From Candidatus Rokuibacteriota bacterium (GTDB taxonomy: Bacteria; Methylomirabilota; Methylomirabilia; Rokubacteriales; CSP1-6), in NCBI GenBank assembly GCA_003221515.1, contig QHSI01000142.1, forward strand, positions 23,723-56,026: a DNA stretch of 32,304 nucleotides, in the 5' to 3' direction. Below, piece by piece: positions 7,646 through 15,227 of this stretch. The position numbers were made by a program, and so were the translations under genes. The notes below the pieces were generated by a model. The model did not search any database. It was not told the origin of the DNA and was given only the letters and a program-made list of their open reading frames with translations. Position 1 is the first letter of the stretch. Every line of letters begins with the position of its first letter.

Positions 7646-8614
7646 TCAGAGCGTCTCGGCGATCTGGACGAGCTCCTCGTATTCCTGGTTCCAGTAGTTG
7701 TGGTTGCGGAACATCGGGAAGGCGGGCGGAAACGACGGATCGTCCCAGCGCCGTGCGATCCAGCCGGACATGTGAATGATGCGCATCGCGCGCAGGGGTT
7801 CGCAGAGGGCCAGCGTCGAGCGGTCGAACTCGCGGAAGAGCTGGTAGCCCTCCAGGAGATCCTCTCGAAGATTCCGCGCCTCTTCGGAGTTGCCGCGCGC
7901 CAGGAGCCACAGGTCCTGGACCGGCGGGCCGACCGCGCAGTCGTCGAAGTCGACGAGCAGCGGATCGGGCGTCCAGAGGATGTTGCCCCAGTGCAGATCG
8001 CCGTGGATCCGTTGCACGCGCGCCGCGGCGAGCGGCTTGGCGACGGCGTCGGCGATGCGCAGGGCCAGATCGCGGTACCGCGGCGCCAGCCCTTCGGGAA
8101 CGAACTTGCCCTGCATGATGACGTCGAGCGGCTCCACGATGTAGCGCTTCTCGTCGAGCCGCCGGCGGTGGGGCGCGTCGCGCGCGGCCCCCACCGCGTG
8201 CATCCGGCCGATGGTGCGGCCGATCCGCCGGCGATTCTCGGCGTCGAGCTCGTCGAGCGACCGCCCGCGCACCTTCGGGAACGCCGCGTAGAGGATCCCT
8301 TCGATCTCGCTCAGCGTCCCGCCGTTGCCCAGGTCGATCGGCGCGACCGCCGGCACCTCGGCGGCGACCAGATCGGCGAGGAACGCGTGCTCGTCGAGGA
8401 TCGTGGCGCGCGACCAGCGGCCGGGGCGGTAGAACTTCACGACGAGCCGCCGCTCGTCCTCCAGCTCGACCTCGTAGACGCGGTTCTCGAACGCGCGCAG
8501 CGGCATGCAGCGGCCGGTGCAGCGAAGGCCTCCCACCTCGACCGCGTCCAGGACCCGGTCGGGGGTCAGAGCGAAAAACGACGATACGGGCTCACCGGCC
8601 ACGCCTGATACCAT
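7646..8614 (-). CDS. srkA: SrkA/YihE-type stress-response Ser/Thr protein kinase
   Basis: A 322-residue aminoglycoside-phosphotransferase-fold kinase that closely follows the E. coli SrkA pattern: YENRVYxxx-like (FENRVYEVE at 42-50), VVKFYRPGRW at about 58-67 with the ATP lysine, the catalytic loop HGDLHWGNILW (His204, Asp206, Asn211) and the metal site VDFDD (222-225). The C-terminus ends in the family-typical MRxxHxxxWxxRRWxDPSFP region and NYWNQE. SrkA dampens stress-induced death by phosphorylating unknown proteins. The start is uncertain. I give ATG 8614, but a -10-like TATGGT (8615-8610) overlaps it and would instead place a leaderless start at GTG 8602 (318 residues). No Shine-Dalgarno is visible for either. 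Confidence 0.88.
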   Translation of the reverse strand: MVSGVAGEPVSSFFALTPDRVLDAVEVGGLRCTGRCMPLRAFENRVYEVELEDERRLVVKFYRPGRWSRATILDEHAFLADLVAAEVPAVAPIDLGNGGTLSEIEGILYAAFPKVRGRSLDELDAENRRRIGRTIGRMHAVGAARDAPHRRRLDEKRYIVEPLDVIMQGKFVPEGLAPRYRDLALRIADAVAKPLAAARVQRIHGDLHWGNILWTPDPLLVDFDDCAVGPPVQDLWLLARGNSEEARNLREDLLEGYQLFREFDRSTLALCEPLRAMRIIHMSGWIARRWDDPSFPPAFPMFRNHNYWNQEYEELVQIAETL

Positions 8615-8615
8615 A
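8606..8615. promoter_or_regulatory. Overlapping divergent -10 boxes between srkA-like and cyclase genes
   Basis: Plus strand: extended -10 TGATACCAT (8606-8614) would start the cyclase transcript near 8621, leaving about 42 nt of leader with a good ribosome site. Minus strand: TATGGT (8615-8610) lies 7 nt before GTG 8602 of the kinase gene. The two hexamers occupy almost the same bases. There is no convincing -35 on either side, and the reading is by eye only. Confidence 0.35.
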
Positions 8616-8662
8616 GCGCGCCGTCGGCAAACAATCATCAGCCGCCATAGACGGAGGCCACG

Positions 8663-9592
8663 ATGCCCGAACGCGCACTGCCCTCGGAGCAGGAAGTCCT
8701 CGGCTGGATCCGCCAGCGCCGCAACTGGGGGCGCTGGGGCAAGGACGACCAGATCGGCGCGTTGAATCTGGTCACGCCGGCCAAGCGCGCCGCCGCCGCC
8801 CGGCTCGTACGCAGCGGGCGCAGCCTCTCGCTGAGCCGGCCGTTTCCCAAGGAGCCGGGGCCCAGCAACGCGCTGCCCGCGCACCACTTCATGCGGACGC
8901 ACCCACGCGGCAAGGGCGGGTTCGCCGCCGACTACTACGGCATCTACTACCACGGCGTCGCCTCGACCCACATCGACGCGCTCTGCCACACGTGGGACGA
9001 GGAGGCGATGTGGAATGGGCGCGATCCCAAGAAAGAGATCACGTTCGACGGCGCCCGCTTCGGCTCGGTCGAACACTGGGCCGACGGCATCATCACGCGC
9101 GGCGTGATGCTCGACGTCCCGCGGCATCGCGGCGTGCCGTGCGTGACGCACGAGCGGCCGGTGCACGGCTGGGAGCTCGACGACATCCTGACGAAGCGCG
9201 GCATCCGGCTCGAGCCGGGCGACGCGGTCTGCGTCTACTCCGGGCGCGAGGCGTGGCAGGCGCAGGACCCCGAGAAGCCCTACGGCCGCCCGTTCGGACC
9301 GCCGCTCCAGCGCCCGGGGCTCCACGTCTCCTGCCTGCCGTTCCTGCGCGACCACGACGTCAGCGTGCTGGTGTGGGATATGCTTGATCACCTCCCGGTC
9401 GGCTACGACATCCCGTGGGCGGTCCACGCCGCGCTCTTCGCGTACGGCGTCGCGCTGGTAGACAACGCGCTCCTCGAGCCGCTGGCGCGTGCGTGTGCGG
9501 AGGAAGGGCGGGACGACTTCATGCTGGTCGTGTCGCCGCTGCCGGTGACCGGCGGCACGGGCTCGCCGGCGAATCCGCTGGCCGTGTTTTGA
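8663..9592 (+). CDS. Cyclase-family (kynurenine-formamidase-like) metal-dependent hydrolase
   Basis: A 309-residue member of the cyclase family (PF04199), whose best-known members hydrolyse N-formylkynurenine or cyclic amides/lactones using Zn or Mn. The metal motif is visible as HGVASTHIDALCH (His97, His103, Asp105, His109), equal to the family HxGTHxDxxxH with small changes. The N-terminal NWGRWGKDDQIGALN segment and the C-terminal VSPLPVTGGTGSP segment are typical of the long (about 300-residue) bacterial subgroup rather than the 210-residue KynB. GGAGG five bases before ATG 8663 fixes the start. No kynurenine-pathway genes are adjacent, so the substrate is unknown. It is divergent from the srkA-like gene and converges with the sensor kinase 12 bases away. 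Confidence 0.88.
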   Translation: MPERALPSEQEVLGWIRQRRNWGRWGKDDQIGALNLVTPAKRAAAARLVRSGRSLSLSRPFPKEPGPSNALPAHHFMRTHPRGKGGFAADYYGIYYHGVASTHIDALCHTWDEEAMWNGRDPKKEITFDGARFGSVEHWADGIITRGVMLDVPRHRGVPCVTHERPVHGWELDDILTKRGIRLEPGDAVCVYSGREAWQAQDPEKPYGRPFGPPLQRPGLHVSCLPFLRDHDVSVLVWDMLDHLPVGYDIPWAVHAALFAYGVALVDNALLEPLARACAEEGRDDFMLVVSPLPVTGGTGSPANPLAVF

Positions 9593-9604
9593 CCGGGAGG
9601 GGAA

Positions 9605-12427
9605 CTAGCCGAGCACCCGACGCAGGGCGTGACGCACTTCGGCAGCCATGAACGGCTTCGCCAGCGCCGGTCGTTGTGTACGCTCCAGGAACTCGCGCGT
9701 CTCCGCGCTGATCACGTCGCCGGTGATGAAGACGAAGCGATCACACAGCGGATGGTTGGTCGCCTTGAGGGCCTGGTACAGGCCGGGGCCGTCGAGCTCC
9801 GGCATTCGGACATCGCTGAAAATGACGTCTGGGCTGCCCTCGCCGCCGAGTCGCCGAAGCGCGATGGCGCCGTTCGCGGCGACGTCGGTGCGGTGACCGT
9901 CGATCGCCAGGATCTCCGCGAGGATCCCGGCGACTTCCTCTTCGTCGTCGACGACGAGGATTCGTAAACCGGGAATCGGTCGGTCCTCGGCAGCCGCCGT
10001 CGTGGACACGGCCGGCGCCTCGACCACCGGGAGTTCGACGGTGAACAGCGCGCCGCCCTTCGGAACGTTGTCGACGGCGATGACCCCGCCGTGTGACTCG
10101 ACGATCCCCCGGCAGAGCGAGAGGCCGAGACCCGTGCCCTGGCCGACCGGCTTCGTCGTGAAAAACGGCTCGAAGAGTCGGTTCCGGACGACCGACGGAA
10201 TGCCGTGACCCGAGTCCGCAACGCTGAAACCGATCGTCCGGCCACCCGGCCCCGACCAGGTCCTCACCGTGATGTGGCGCTCCGAGGGCTTCGCGCGGAG
10301 CGCATGGTGCGCATTCGTGAGCAAGTTCAGGACGACCTGCTGGAGCTGGTGCGGGTCGGCCCACAGTGGCGGCAGCTCGGACGCGAGGTTCAGCGCGAGG
10401 ACGACGCCGTCCACGCGCAGGCCGTAGGTGACGAGCTCGACGGTCTCCCGGACGACCTCGTTCAGCGACACCTGCTGCCGCTCGGGTGGATGCTGGCGAG
10501 CCAGGGCGAGAAAATTCTTCACGAGACGCGCGCAGCGCTCGGCGGCGTTCAGGATCTTCTTGCCACGCTCCTCGAGACCCGGCGCGTGACTCTGTATGAG
10601 AAGGGTGCTGTGGCCGAGAATCACCGCGAGCGGATTGTTCAGCTCATGCGCGACGCCGGCAACGAGTGAGCTCAGCGCGGCGAGCTTCTCGCTCTGCCGG
10701 AGCCCCTCCTCCGCACGCTTCCGCTCGGTGATTTCTTCCAGATTGCCTTCGTAGTGTAGGAGGCCGCCGGCCTGGTCGCGAATCGCGCGCAGGCTCTGCG
10801 ACACCCAGATCTCGCTGCCATCCTTTCGACGGGCCCGGGATTCGAAACGGGACACGACAGGTTGCCGATCCAGGAGCCTCAGGAGCTCGTGCCGGTCCTC
10901 TGGGTTCGCATACGTTTGCTCCGGGATGTTCGTGACCAGCGTCCTCATTTCTTCCGGTGAGGCGTAGCCGTAGATCCTGGCCATGGCCGGGTTCACGAGG
11001 AGGAACCGTCCGTCGCGCGTCGTACGGAAGATGCCCTCGACCGCGTTCTCGAAGATCCCACGATACTGCTGCTCGGCCGCCGTCACCCGCTCACGGAGCC
11101 TCGCCTGAGCAATCGCGATGGCCAGCTGGATGGCGACTTCCTTGGCGATCACGACGTGCTCGGGCGGAAACTCGGCCGGCTCGCCGCCGAAGCTCAGCCC
11201 GCCGAGGAGCTCGCCGTCGGCGATCATCGGCACGACCATGAACCAGCGCACCCCCGATTGGAGCAGCGCGTCCACGTGGCGGCTCGACGGCTGGGCCACG
11301 ACGTCGATGACCTGGGCCTCCCCGCGCCGCAGGGCAGCGACCTCCCCCAGGAGCGACAGCGGATAGCGGAAGCCTGGCTCGAGGTAGCTGCGACGGCGCC
11401 CGACCGCCACCAGCCACTCCGCTTCGCCGGCCTCCAGATCGAACAAATTCACGATCACGCGGGGAACACCCAAGAGATCCCGCAGCGCAAGGAGCGCCCC
11501 CTCGGCGATCGCGGCGGGCGCCTTCGCGGCGATGATCGCCCGGTCGATTTCATGCAGGATTCTCAGGCGCTCGGTGGCCGTGGCCAGGGAAGCGGTCGCG
11601 CCCTGGCGCCGAATGTCGCTGCCGTGCAGGAGAGCGGCGGTCGTCCAGACGAGGACAACGAGCACGACGGTGCACGAAAAGACCATGAGCGCGAGCCCGA
11701 AGCTCGTTCCGTAGAAGCCGGCCTCCTCTCCCTTCCACCGGAGCCAGCCGAGGATCAGCGGCGTCAGGACCCCGGCGGGCACCAGCCGACGCGCGACCTG
11801 GCCGCCGGCGCTACGCGCCATGACAATGCGCATCGGGCCCACATCCGGGCGCATCAAGAGGATCGCAATGCCCAGGAGCACAAGGGCCGCCGCGGTGTGC
11901 AGGGCCACCGACCCGTAGAGGAAGACCCCGTACATCTCCGGAACACCGTAGAGATAGCCGAGCAGCGGCAGCAGTGACGTCAGGCCGATCATCAGGGCGA
12001 GGACCTGTGCCGCGACCAGACATCTCGGCATCACCGACATCTGGAGAAGAAGCGCGAGGCTCGCCACGACAAAGCTCAACGCGGTGGCCGGCGACATGCG
12101 CCCGGGATAGACGCTGTGCGGTCCACTCCCAGAGTCGTGGAACGAGATCTCGTCGATGCCGATGCTCCAGCCGACCAGGTACTCGAACAGCGTCAGCCCG
12201 GCCATGAGCCCCACGACGACCGCGCTGGCTCGTGCGACGCCGCGCGAAGGACGACCGGAGAAGCCGTGATCCTGAAGGACGACGGACAGTGACGCAAGCA
12301 GGAATGCGGCGGCCGTGTTGGGCTTCATCGTCGCCAGCCCGGGTAGGACTGACTTCAAGCTGGTGATATCGCTCGCCCATCCGACGAGGACCAGCACTCC
12401 GGTGAGGCCGACCGCGAGGGCGAGCAA
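9605..12427 (-). CDS. Membrane hybrid sensor histidine kinase (TM-GAF-PAS-HisKA-HATPase-REC)
   Basis: A 940-residue signalling protein. Residues 1-270 hold about eight membrane segments; a GAF domain follows at about 285-440 and a PAS domain at about 455-575. The HisKA box has His594 in VAHELNNPL. The ATPase domain has an N-box near 699-708 (LLTNAHHAL), the DSGHGIP box near 738, and FEPFFTTK and GTGLGL to about 770. A C-terminal receiver runs from 820 to the end with DD at 827-828, Asp872 as phosphoacceptor (FSDVRMP) and Lys923. It should autophosphorylate His594 and pass phosphate to its own Asp872; no separate output regulator is adjacent. The only available start is TTG at 12427, without a ribosome site, so the exact N-terminus is uncertain. 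The ligand is unknown. Confidence 0.92.
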   Translation of the reverse strand: MLALAVGLTGVLVLVGWASDITSLKSVLPGLATMKPNTAAAFLLASLSVVLQDHGFSGRPSRGVARASAVVVGLMAGLTLFEYLVGWSIGIDEISFHDSGSGPHSVYPGRMSPATALSFVVASLALLLQMSVMPRCLVAAQVLALMIGLTSLLPLLGYLYGVPEMYGVFLYGSVALHTAAALVLLGIAILLMRPDVGPMRIVMARSAGGQVARRLVPAGVLTPLILGWLRWKGEEAGFYGTSFGLALMVFSCTVVLVVLVWTTAALLHGSDIRRQGATASLATATERLRILHEIDRAIIAAKAPAAIAEGALLALRDLLGVPRVIVNLFDLEAGEAEWLVAVGRRRSYLEPGFRYPLSLLGEVAALRRGEAQVIDVVAQPSSRHVDALLQSGVRWFMVVPMIADGELLGGLSFGGEPAEFPPEHVVIAKEVAIQLAIAIAQARLRERVTAAEQQYRGIFENAVEGIFRTTRDGRFLLVNPAMARIYGYASPEEMRTLVTNIPEQTYANPEDRHELLRLLDRQPVVSRFESRARRKDGSEIWVSQSLRAIRDQAGGLLHYEGNLEEITERKRAEEGLRQSEKLAALSSLVAGVAHELNNPLAVILGHSTLLIQSHAPGLEERGKKILNAAERCARLVKNFLALARQHPPERQQVSLNEVVRETVELVTYGLRVDGVVLALNLASELPPLWADPHQLQQVVLNLLTNAHHALRAKPSERHITVRTWSGPGGRTIGFSVADSGHGIPSVVRNRLFEPFFTTKPVGQGTGLGLSLCRGIVESHGGVIAVDNVPKGGALFTVELPVVEAPAVSTTAAAEDRPIPGLRILVVDDEEEVAGILAEILAIDGHRTDVAANGAIALRRLGGEGSPDVIFSDVRMPELDGPGLYQALKATNHPLCDRFVFITGDVISAETREFLERTQRPALAKPFMAAEVRHALRRVLG

Positions 12428-12494
12428 TCGCGAAACCGCGCTGAGCCGCCGCTCGAGGAGAGGATGAAAGGCCGAGATCGACGAACCCCCTTGC

Positions 12495-12513
12495 GGTTCG
12501 GGAGATCCGAACC
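12495..12513 (-). other. Perfect 7-bp hairpin in the sensor kinase 5' leader
   Basis: GGTTCGG (12495-12501) pairs with CCGAACC (12507-12513) around a 5-base loop, 68 bases upstream of the TTG start of the histidine kinase. A -10-like TATGAT on the minus strand (about 12535-12530) would put this hairpin inside the kinase mRNA leader. There is no T-run on either side, so it does not look like an intrinsic terminator. A regulatory role is possible but unsupported. Confidence 0.35.
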
Positions 12514-12586
12514 CCTCACACGATCATACGGGAGGCGCCGATGATCTCGGCCCAGGTTACTTCAGCGCGCGCTCACCCGATTGCGG

Positions 12587-13126
12587 CTACGGGGTCGAAT
12601 AGGGGATGGGGCCGGCGTAGTCGGTCCGCAGCGGGGCCCAGCGCGTCGCCCAGAGGCGCGCGAGCGTCGCCGCCAGCTGAGCCAGGTGCAAGCGATCGTG
12701 CTCGACCCAGGCGACCAGCAGATCGAGCCCTGAGAGCGCGCCGGCGCGTGGATGGTCGACCGCAGCCGAGAGGCGCGCGGGAGCGATCGCGTCGAGCGAG
12801 CCGAGACTCGTGACGCGGCGGTCGCGGAAGGCCGCCAGCGCCTGCGGCCCGTCGGTTTCCAGGTAGCGTCGCTCCGCCGCCCAGCGCTCCGGGTCGATCG
12901 GCGAGAAGGCGGCGCCCCCCTCGAGCACGATCTTGATGCGCGCGCCGAAGTCCTCGACTTCCTCGTCGCGCAGGTGGCAGACGATCTCGACCGGCGCCCA
13001 CTCGGCGGGCGTCGGACGCGCGCGCCAGGTCGCCGCGTCGAGGTCCTTCAAGAGGGCCTCGAGCACCGGGGGGAACCGCGCCAGCTCGCGTCGAACGCTC
13101 GACAGGACGTCGCGCGGTGCCGTCAT
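12587..13126 (-). CDS. DinB-superfamily putative metal-dependent protein
   Basis: A 179-residue four-helix-bundle protein with the DinB metal triad visible: His51 in VCHLRDEE, and His143 and His147 in VEHDRLHLAQL. DinB/YfiT-like proteins include bacillithiol and mycothiol transferases and many of unknown role; this one fits the general DinB-like group (DUF664 style) by length and spacing. The ATG at 13126 is chosen because it is 8 nt after a minus-strand extended -10 box (TGATAGCAT), giving a leaderless mRNA. An alternative start 11 codons upstream would sit inside the promoter. It is divergent from an SDR gene with only 26 bases between start codons. Confidence 0.8.
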   Translation of the reverse strand: MTAPRDVLSSVRRELARFPPVLEALLKDLDAATWRARPTPAEWAPVEIVCHLRDEEVEDFGARIKIVLEGGAAFSPIDPERWAAERRYLETDGPQALAAFRDRRVTSLGSLDAIAPARLSAAVDHPRAGALSGLDLLVAWVEHDRLHLAQLAATLARLWATRWAPLRTDYAGPIPYSTP

Positions 13127-13134
13127 CGGCCCTG

Positions 13135-13144
13135 ATGCTATCAT
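13135..13144. promoter_or_regulatory. Bidirectional promoter: overlapping extended -10 boxes, two leaderless genes
   Basis: The bases 13136-13144 read TGCTATCAT on the plus strand (extended -10, TGn + TATCAT), ending 8 nt before the SDR ATG at 13153. The same DNA reads TGATAGCAT on the minus strand (13143-13135), ending 8 nt before the DinB-like ATG at 13126. Both strands therefore carry TGnTAnnAT with identical spacing to a start codon, and neither gene has a convincing Shine-Dalgarno. Confidence 0.55.
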
Positions 13145-13152
13145 CCACGCGC

Positions 13153-13911
13153 ATGGCACGGCTCGACGGCCGCGTGGCGCTGGTGACCGGAGCGGGTCGC
13201 GGTTTCGGCCGCGCGATCGCGCTCGCCTTCGGGCGCGAGGGCGCCGACGTGGCGGTGAACTTCAACGTCAGCGCCGCCGGCGCCAAGGAAGTCGTCGCCG
13301 AGCTCGAGGCGCTCGGCCGGCGCGCCGAAGCGGTGCGCGCCGACGTCGCGAACGGCGACCAGGTGCGCGGGATGGTCGATCGCGTGCTGGCCCGCTTCGG
13401 TCGGCTCGACATCCTCGTCAACAACGCGGGCATCATGACGCGCGGCCAGTTCCTCGACGTCCCGATCCCGGACTACCAGTCGATGTTCGCCATCAACGTG
13501 ACCGGCACGTTCCTCTGCACCCAGCACGCGCTGCGCCCGATGGTGGCGGCGCGCTACGGGCGCATCATCAACTTCTCGACCCAGCTCGTGCGCGCCTCCG
13601 TCGGCACCGGCGGCTTCGCCGCCTACGCGGCGACCAAGGGCGCGGTCGAGGCCTTCACCCGCGCGATGGCCCACGAGTTCGGCCAGCACGGCGTCACCGT
13701 CAACGCGATCGCGCCCGGCGGCATCGACACCGACATGAGCCGCGCGGTGATGACGCCCGAGTATCGCGCGCGGCGCATCAGCGAGCTCCCGGTGCGCCAT
13801 CTGGGCCAGGTGGAGGACGTCGCCTACTGCGCGGTCTTCCTGGCCGCCGAGGACGCGCACTACCTCACGGGACAGGTGCTCCAGCCCAACGGCGGCTGGG
13901 TCATGGCCTGA
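13153..13911 (+). CDS. Short-chain dehydrogenase/reductase (classical SDR)
   Basis: A 252-residue classical SDR that reduces or oxidises a hydroxyl/ketone with NAD(P). The cofactor motif TGAGRGFG is at 12-19, NNAG at 90-93, and the catalytic set is Asn115 (INVTG), Ser142, Tyr158 and Lys162 (YAATKG). The C-terminal VAYCAVFLAAEDAHYLTGQVLQPNGG segment is the usual SDR ending. The closest general pattern is FabG-like 3-oxoacyl-ACP reductase, but many catabolic dehydrogenases share it, so the substrate is open. ATG 13153 is preferred over the upstream in-frame start because it fits a leaderless promoter and normal SDR length. The downstream HD-domain gene is 71 bases away with its own possible promoter. 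Confidence 0.9.
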   Translation: MARLDGRVALVTGAGRGFGRAIALAFGREGADVAVNFNVSAAGAKEVVAELEALGRRAEAVRADVANGDQVRGMVDRVLARFGRLDILVNNAGIMTRGQFLDVPIPDYQSMFAINVTGTFLCTQHALRPMVAARYGRIINFSTQLVRASVGTGGFAAYAATKGAVEAFTRAMAHEFGQHGVTVNAIAPGGIDTDMSRAVMTPEYRARRISELPVRHLGQVEDVAYCAVFLAAEDAHYLTGQVLQPNGGWVMA

Positions 13912-13920
13912 TCGCGTAGC

Positions 13921-13950
13921 TTGACAGCCGAGGGCCCGGAGGCCGATCAT
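13921..13950 (+). promoter_or_regulatory. Possible sigma70 promoter for the PhnZ-like HD gene
   Basis: TTGACA (13921-13926) is a perfect -35 box. GATCAT (13945-13950) lies 18 bases downstream as a weak -10. It would give a leader of about 25 nt that includes the GGAGGG ribosome site of the gene at 13983. Confidence 0.35.
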
Positions 13951-13982
13951 CACTCAACGGTCGATTTTCCGGAGGGACAGCG

Positions 13983-14726
13983 ATGGCGATGACGTCGATG
14001 GAACGGGCCGAGGCTGCTGAGCATGCGATGAGCCAGGAGCTCGATCGCATCGTCGTGAAGTCGGTCATCTACACTTCAGGCGAGCGCGATCCGAGAACGC
14101 CGCTTCCACCGCAGCAGGCCCAGGGCAAGCTCTACATGATGGGGCCCGATCCGCGGCTGCCCCGCATGCCCGAGAAGCCCACGCTGTTCGACTTCTTCAA
14201 GTATCGCTTCGGGCCCTCCGCCCACGTGATGCAGAGCGCGCGCCTCGCCAAGAAGAACGGGGTCAGCGAGAAGATCGTGCTGGCGTGCCTGCTGCACGAC
14301 ATCTCGGTCCTGGGATTCATTCGCGGCGATCACGGCTACTGGGGCGCGCAGCTGGTCGAGCCCTACGTCGACGAGGAAGTGAGCTGGGCGATCCGCCACC
14401 ATCAGGTGCTGCGCTTCTTCCCCGATGAGGCCTTCGGCTACAAGTACCCCGACTCCTACATCCGCCTCTTCGGGGCGGACTACAAGCCGGAGCCCCATCT
14501 CCAGGAAGCCTACCGGTTGGCGCGCGAGCACAAGTGGTACGAGTCCTCGCGCCAGATCACGGTGAACGACCTCTACTCCTTCGATCCCAACGTGCGCGTG
14601 GAGCTCGAAGAGTTCACCGACATCGTCGGCCGTCACTTCAAGCAGCCGAAGGAAGGGCTCGGCTTCGATCAGAGCCCGTCGGCGCACATGTGGCGGACGA
14701 TGAATCATCCGACGAAATACCTGTAA
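13983..14726 (+). CDS. PhnZ-like HD-domain protein, likely diiron enzyme
   Basis: A 247-residue HD-domain protein. Candidate metal ligands can be placed at His81, His105-Asp106 (LLHDIS), His117, His140 and Asp196 (VNDLYSFD). The His81-His105 spacing (24) equals His34-His58 of PhnZ, and His140-Asp196 (56) is near PhnZ His104-Asp161 (57). PhnZ, TmpB and myo-inositol oxygenase are mixed-valence diiron oxygenases that use this six-ligand HD site, PhnZ and TmpB cleaving C-P bonds of hydroxyphosphonates. The N-terminal 70 residues (VIYTSGERDPRTP, GPDPRLPRMPEKP) are an extra, proline-rich part. GGAGGG six bases before ATG fixes the start. HD family membership is firm. Oxygenase activity is inferred, as other HD proteins are phosphohydrolases. 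Confidence 0.78.
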   Translation: MAMTSMERAEAAEHAMSQELDRIVVKSVIYTSGERDPRTPLPPQQAQGKLYMMGPDPRLPRMPEKPTLFDFFKYRFGPSAHVMQSARLAKKNGVSEKIVLACLLHDISVLGFIRGDHGYWGAQLVEPYVDEEVSWAIRHHQVLRFFPDEAFGYKYPDSYIRLFGADYKPEPHLQEAYRLAREHKWYESSRQITVNDLYSFDPNVRVELEEFTDIVGRHFKQPKEGLGFDQSPSAHMWRTMNHPTKYL

Positions 14727-14733
14727 GCGCGAC

Positions 14734-15222
14734 CTAGGTCAGCCGGCGTTCCATCAGGACCCAGGTCGGCTCGCTGAAGCCCTCGTGGCTTCGGAATTCC
14801 TTGTCCTCGAAGCCGCAGGACTTGAAGAGCCGGCGGTTGTCGTCGAGCTCGAGCCTCACCCCGAGCGTCATTCGCGTGAATCCCAGTCGGCGCGCCGCGT
14901 GCTCGGCTTCGGCGACGAGGGCCCGCGCGAAGCCGCGCCGCCGGTGCTCCGGATGGATCGAGAGCCGGCCGATGTAGAGCGCGCCGTCCTCTTCGTTCCA
15001 CAGGACCGCGCCGACCATGACGCCGTCCACTTCCAGAACGGCCCCCCCGCCGGCGGCGAAGTGCGCGGCGATCGTCGCCGCGGTCTCCCCCAGGGCGCTC
15101 GACGGCGGATTGGTGGGCCGTGATTGCGTCGAGAACGCGAGCCGTACCAGATCGGCGATCGCGGCGGCGTCGCCGACTCCGGCGGCGCGAGTCAATGGAT
15201 CACGATCGCGCGTCACACCCAC
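14734..15222 (-). CDS. GNAT-family N-acetyltransferase
   Basis: A 162-residue GNAT protein that would move an acetyl group from acetyl-CoA to an amine. The acetyl-CoA binding motif A is clear (LSIHPEHRRRGFARAL), with the preceding strand ALYIGR and the later LGFTRMTLGVR and NRRLFKSCGFE segments typical of RimI/ribosomal-type acetyltransferases. The likely start is GTG 15222 or the GTG two codons later; an AGGA lies just ahead, better spaced for the second. It follows the nitroreductase gene by 5 bases and is surely in the same operon. It converges with the PhnZ-like gene 7 bases away. The substrate is unknown. Confidence 0.88.
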   Translation of the reverse strand: MGVTRDRDPLTRAAGVGDAAAIADLVRLAFSTQSRPTNPPSSALGETAATIAAHFAAGGGAVLEVDGVMVGAVLWNEEDGALYIGRLSIHPEHRRRGFARALVAEAEHAARRLGFTRMTLGVRLELDDNRRLFKSCGFEDKEFRSHEGFSEPTWVLMERRLT

Positions 15223-15227
15223 TCGTC

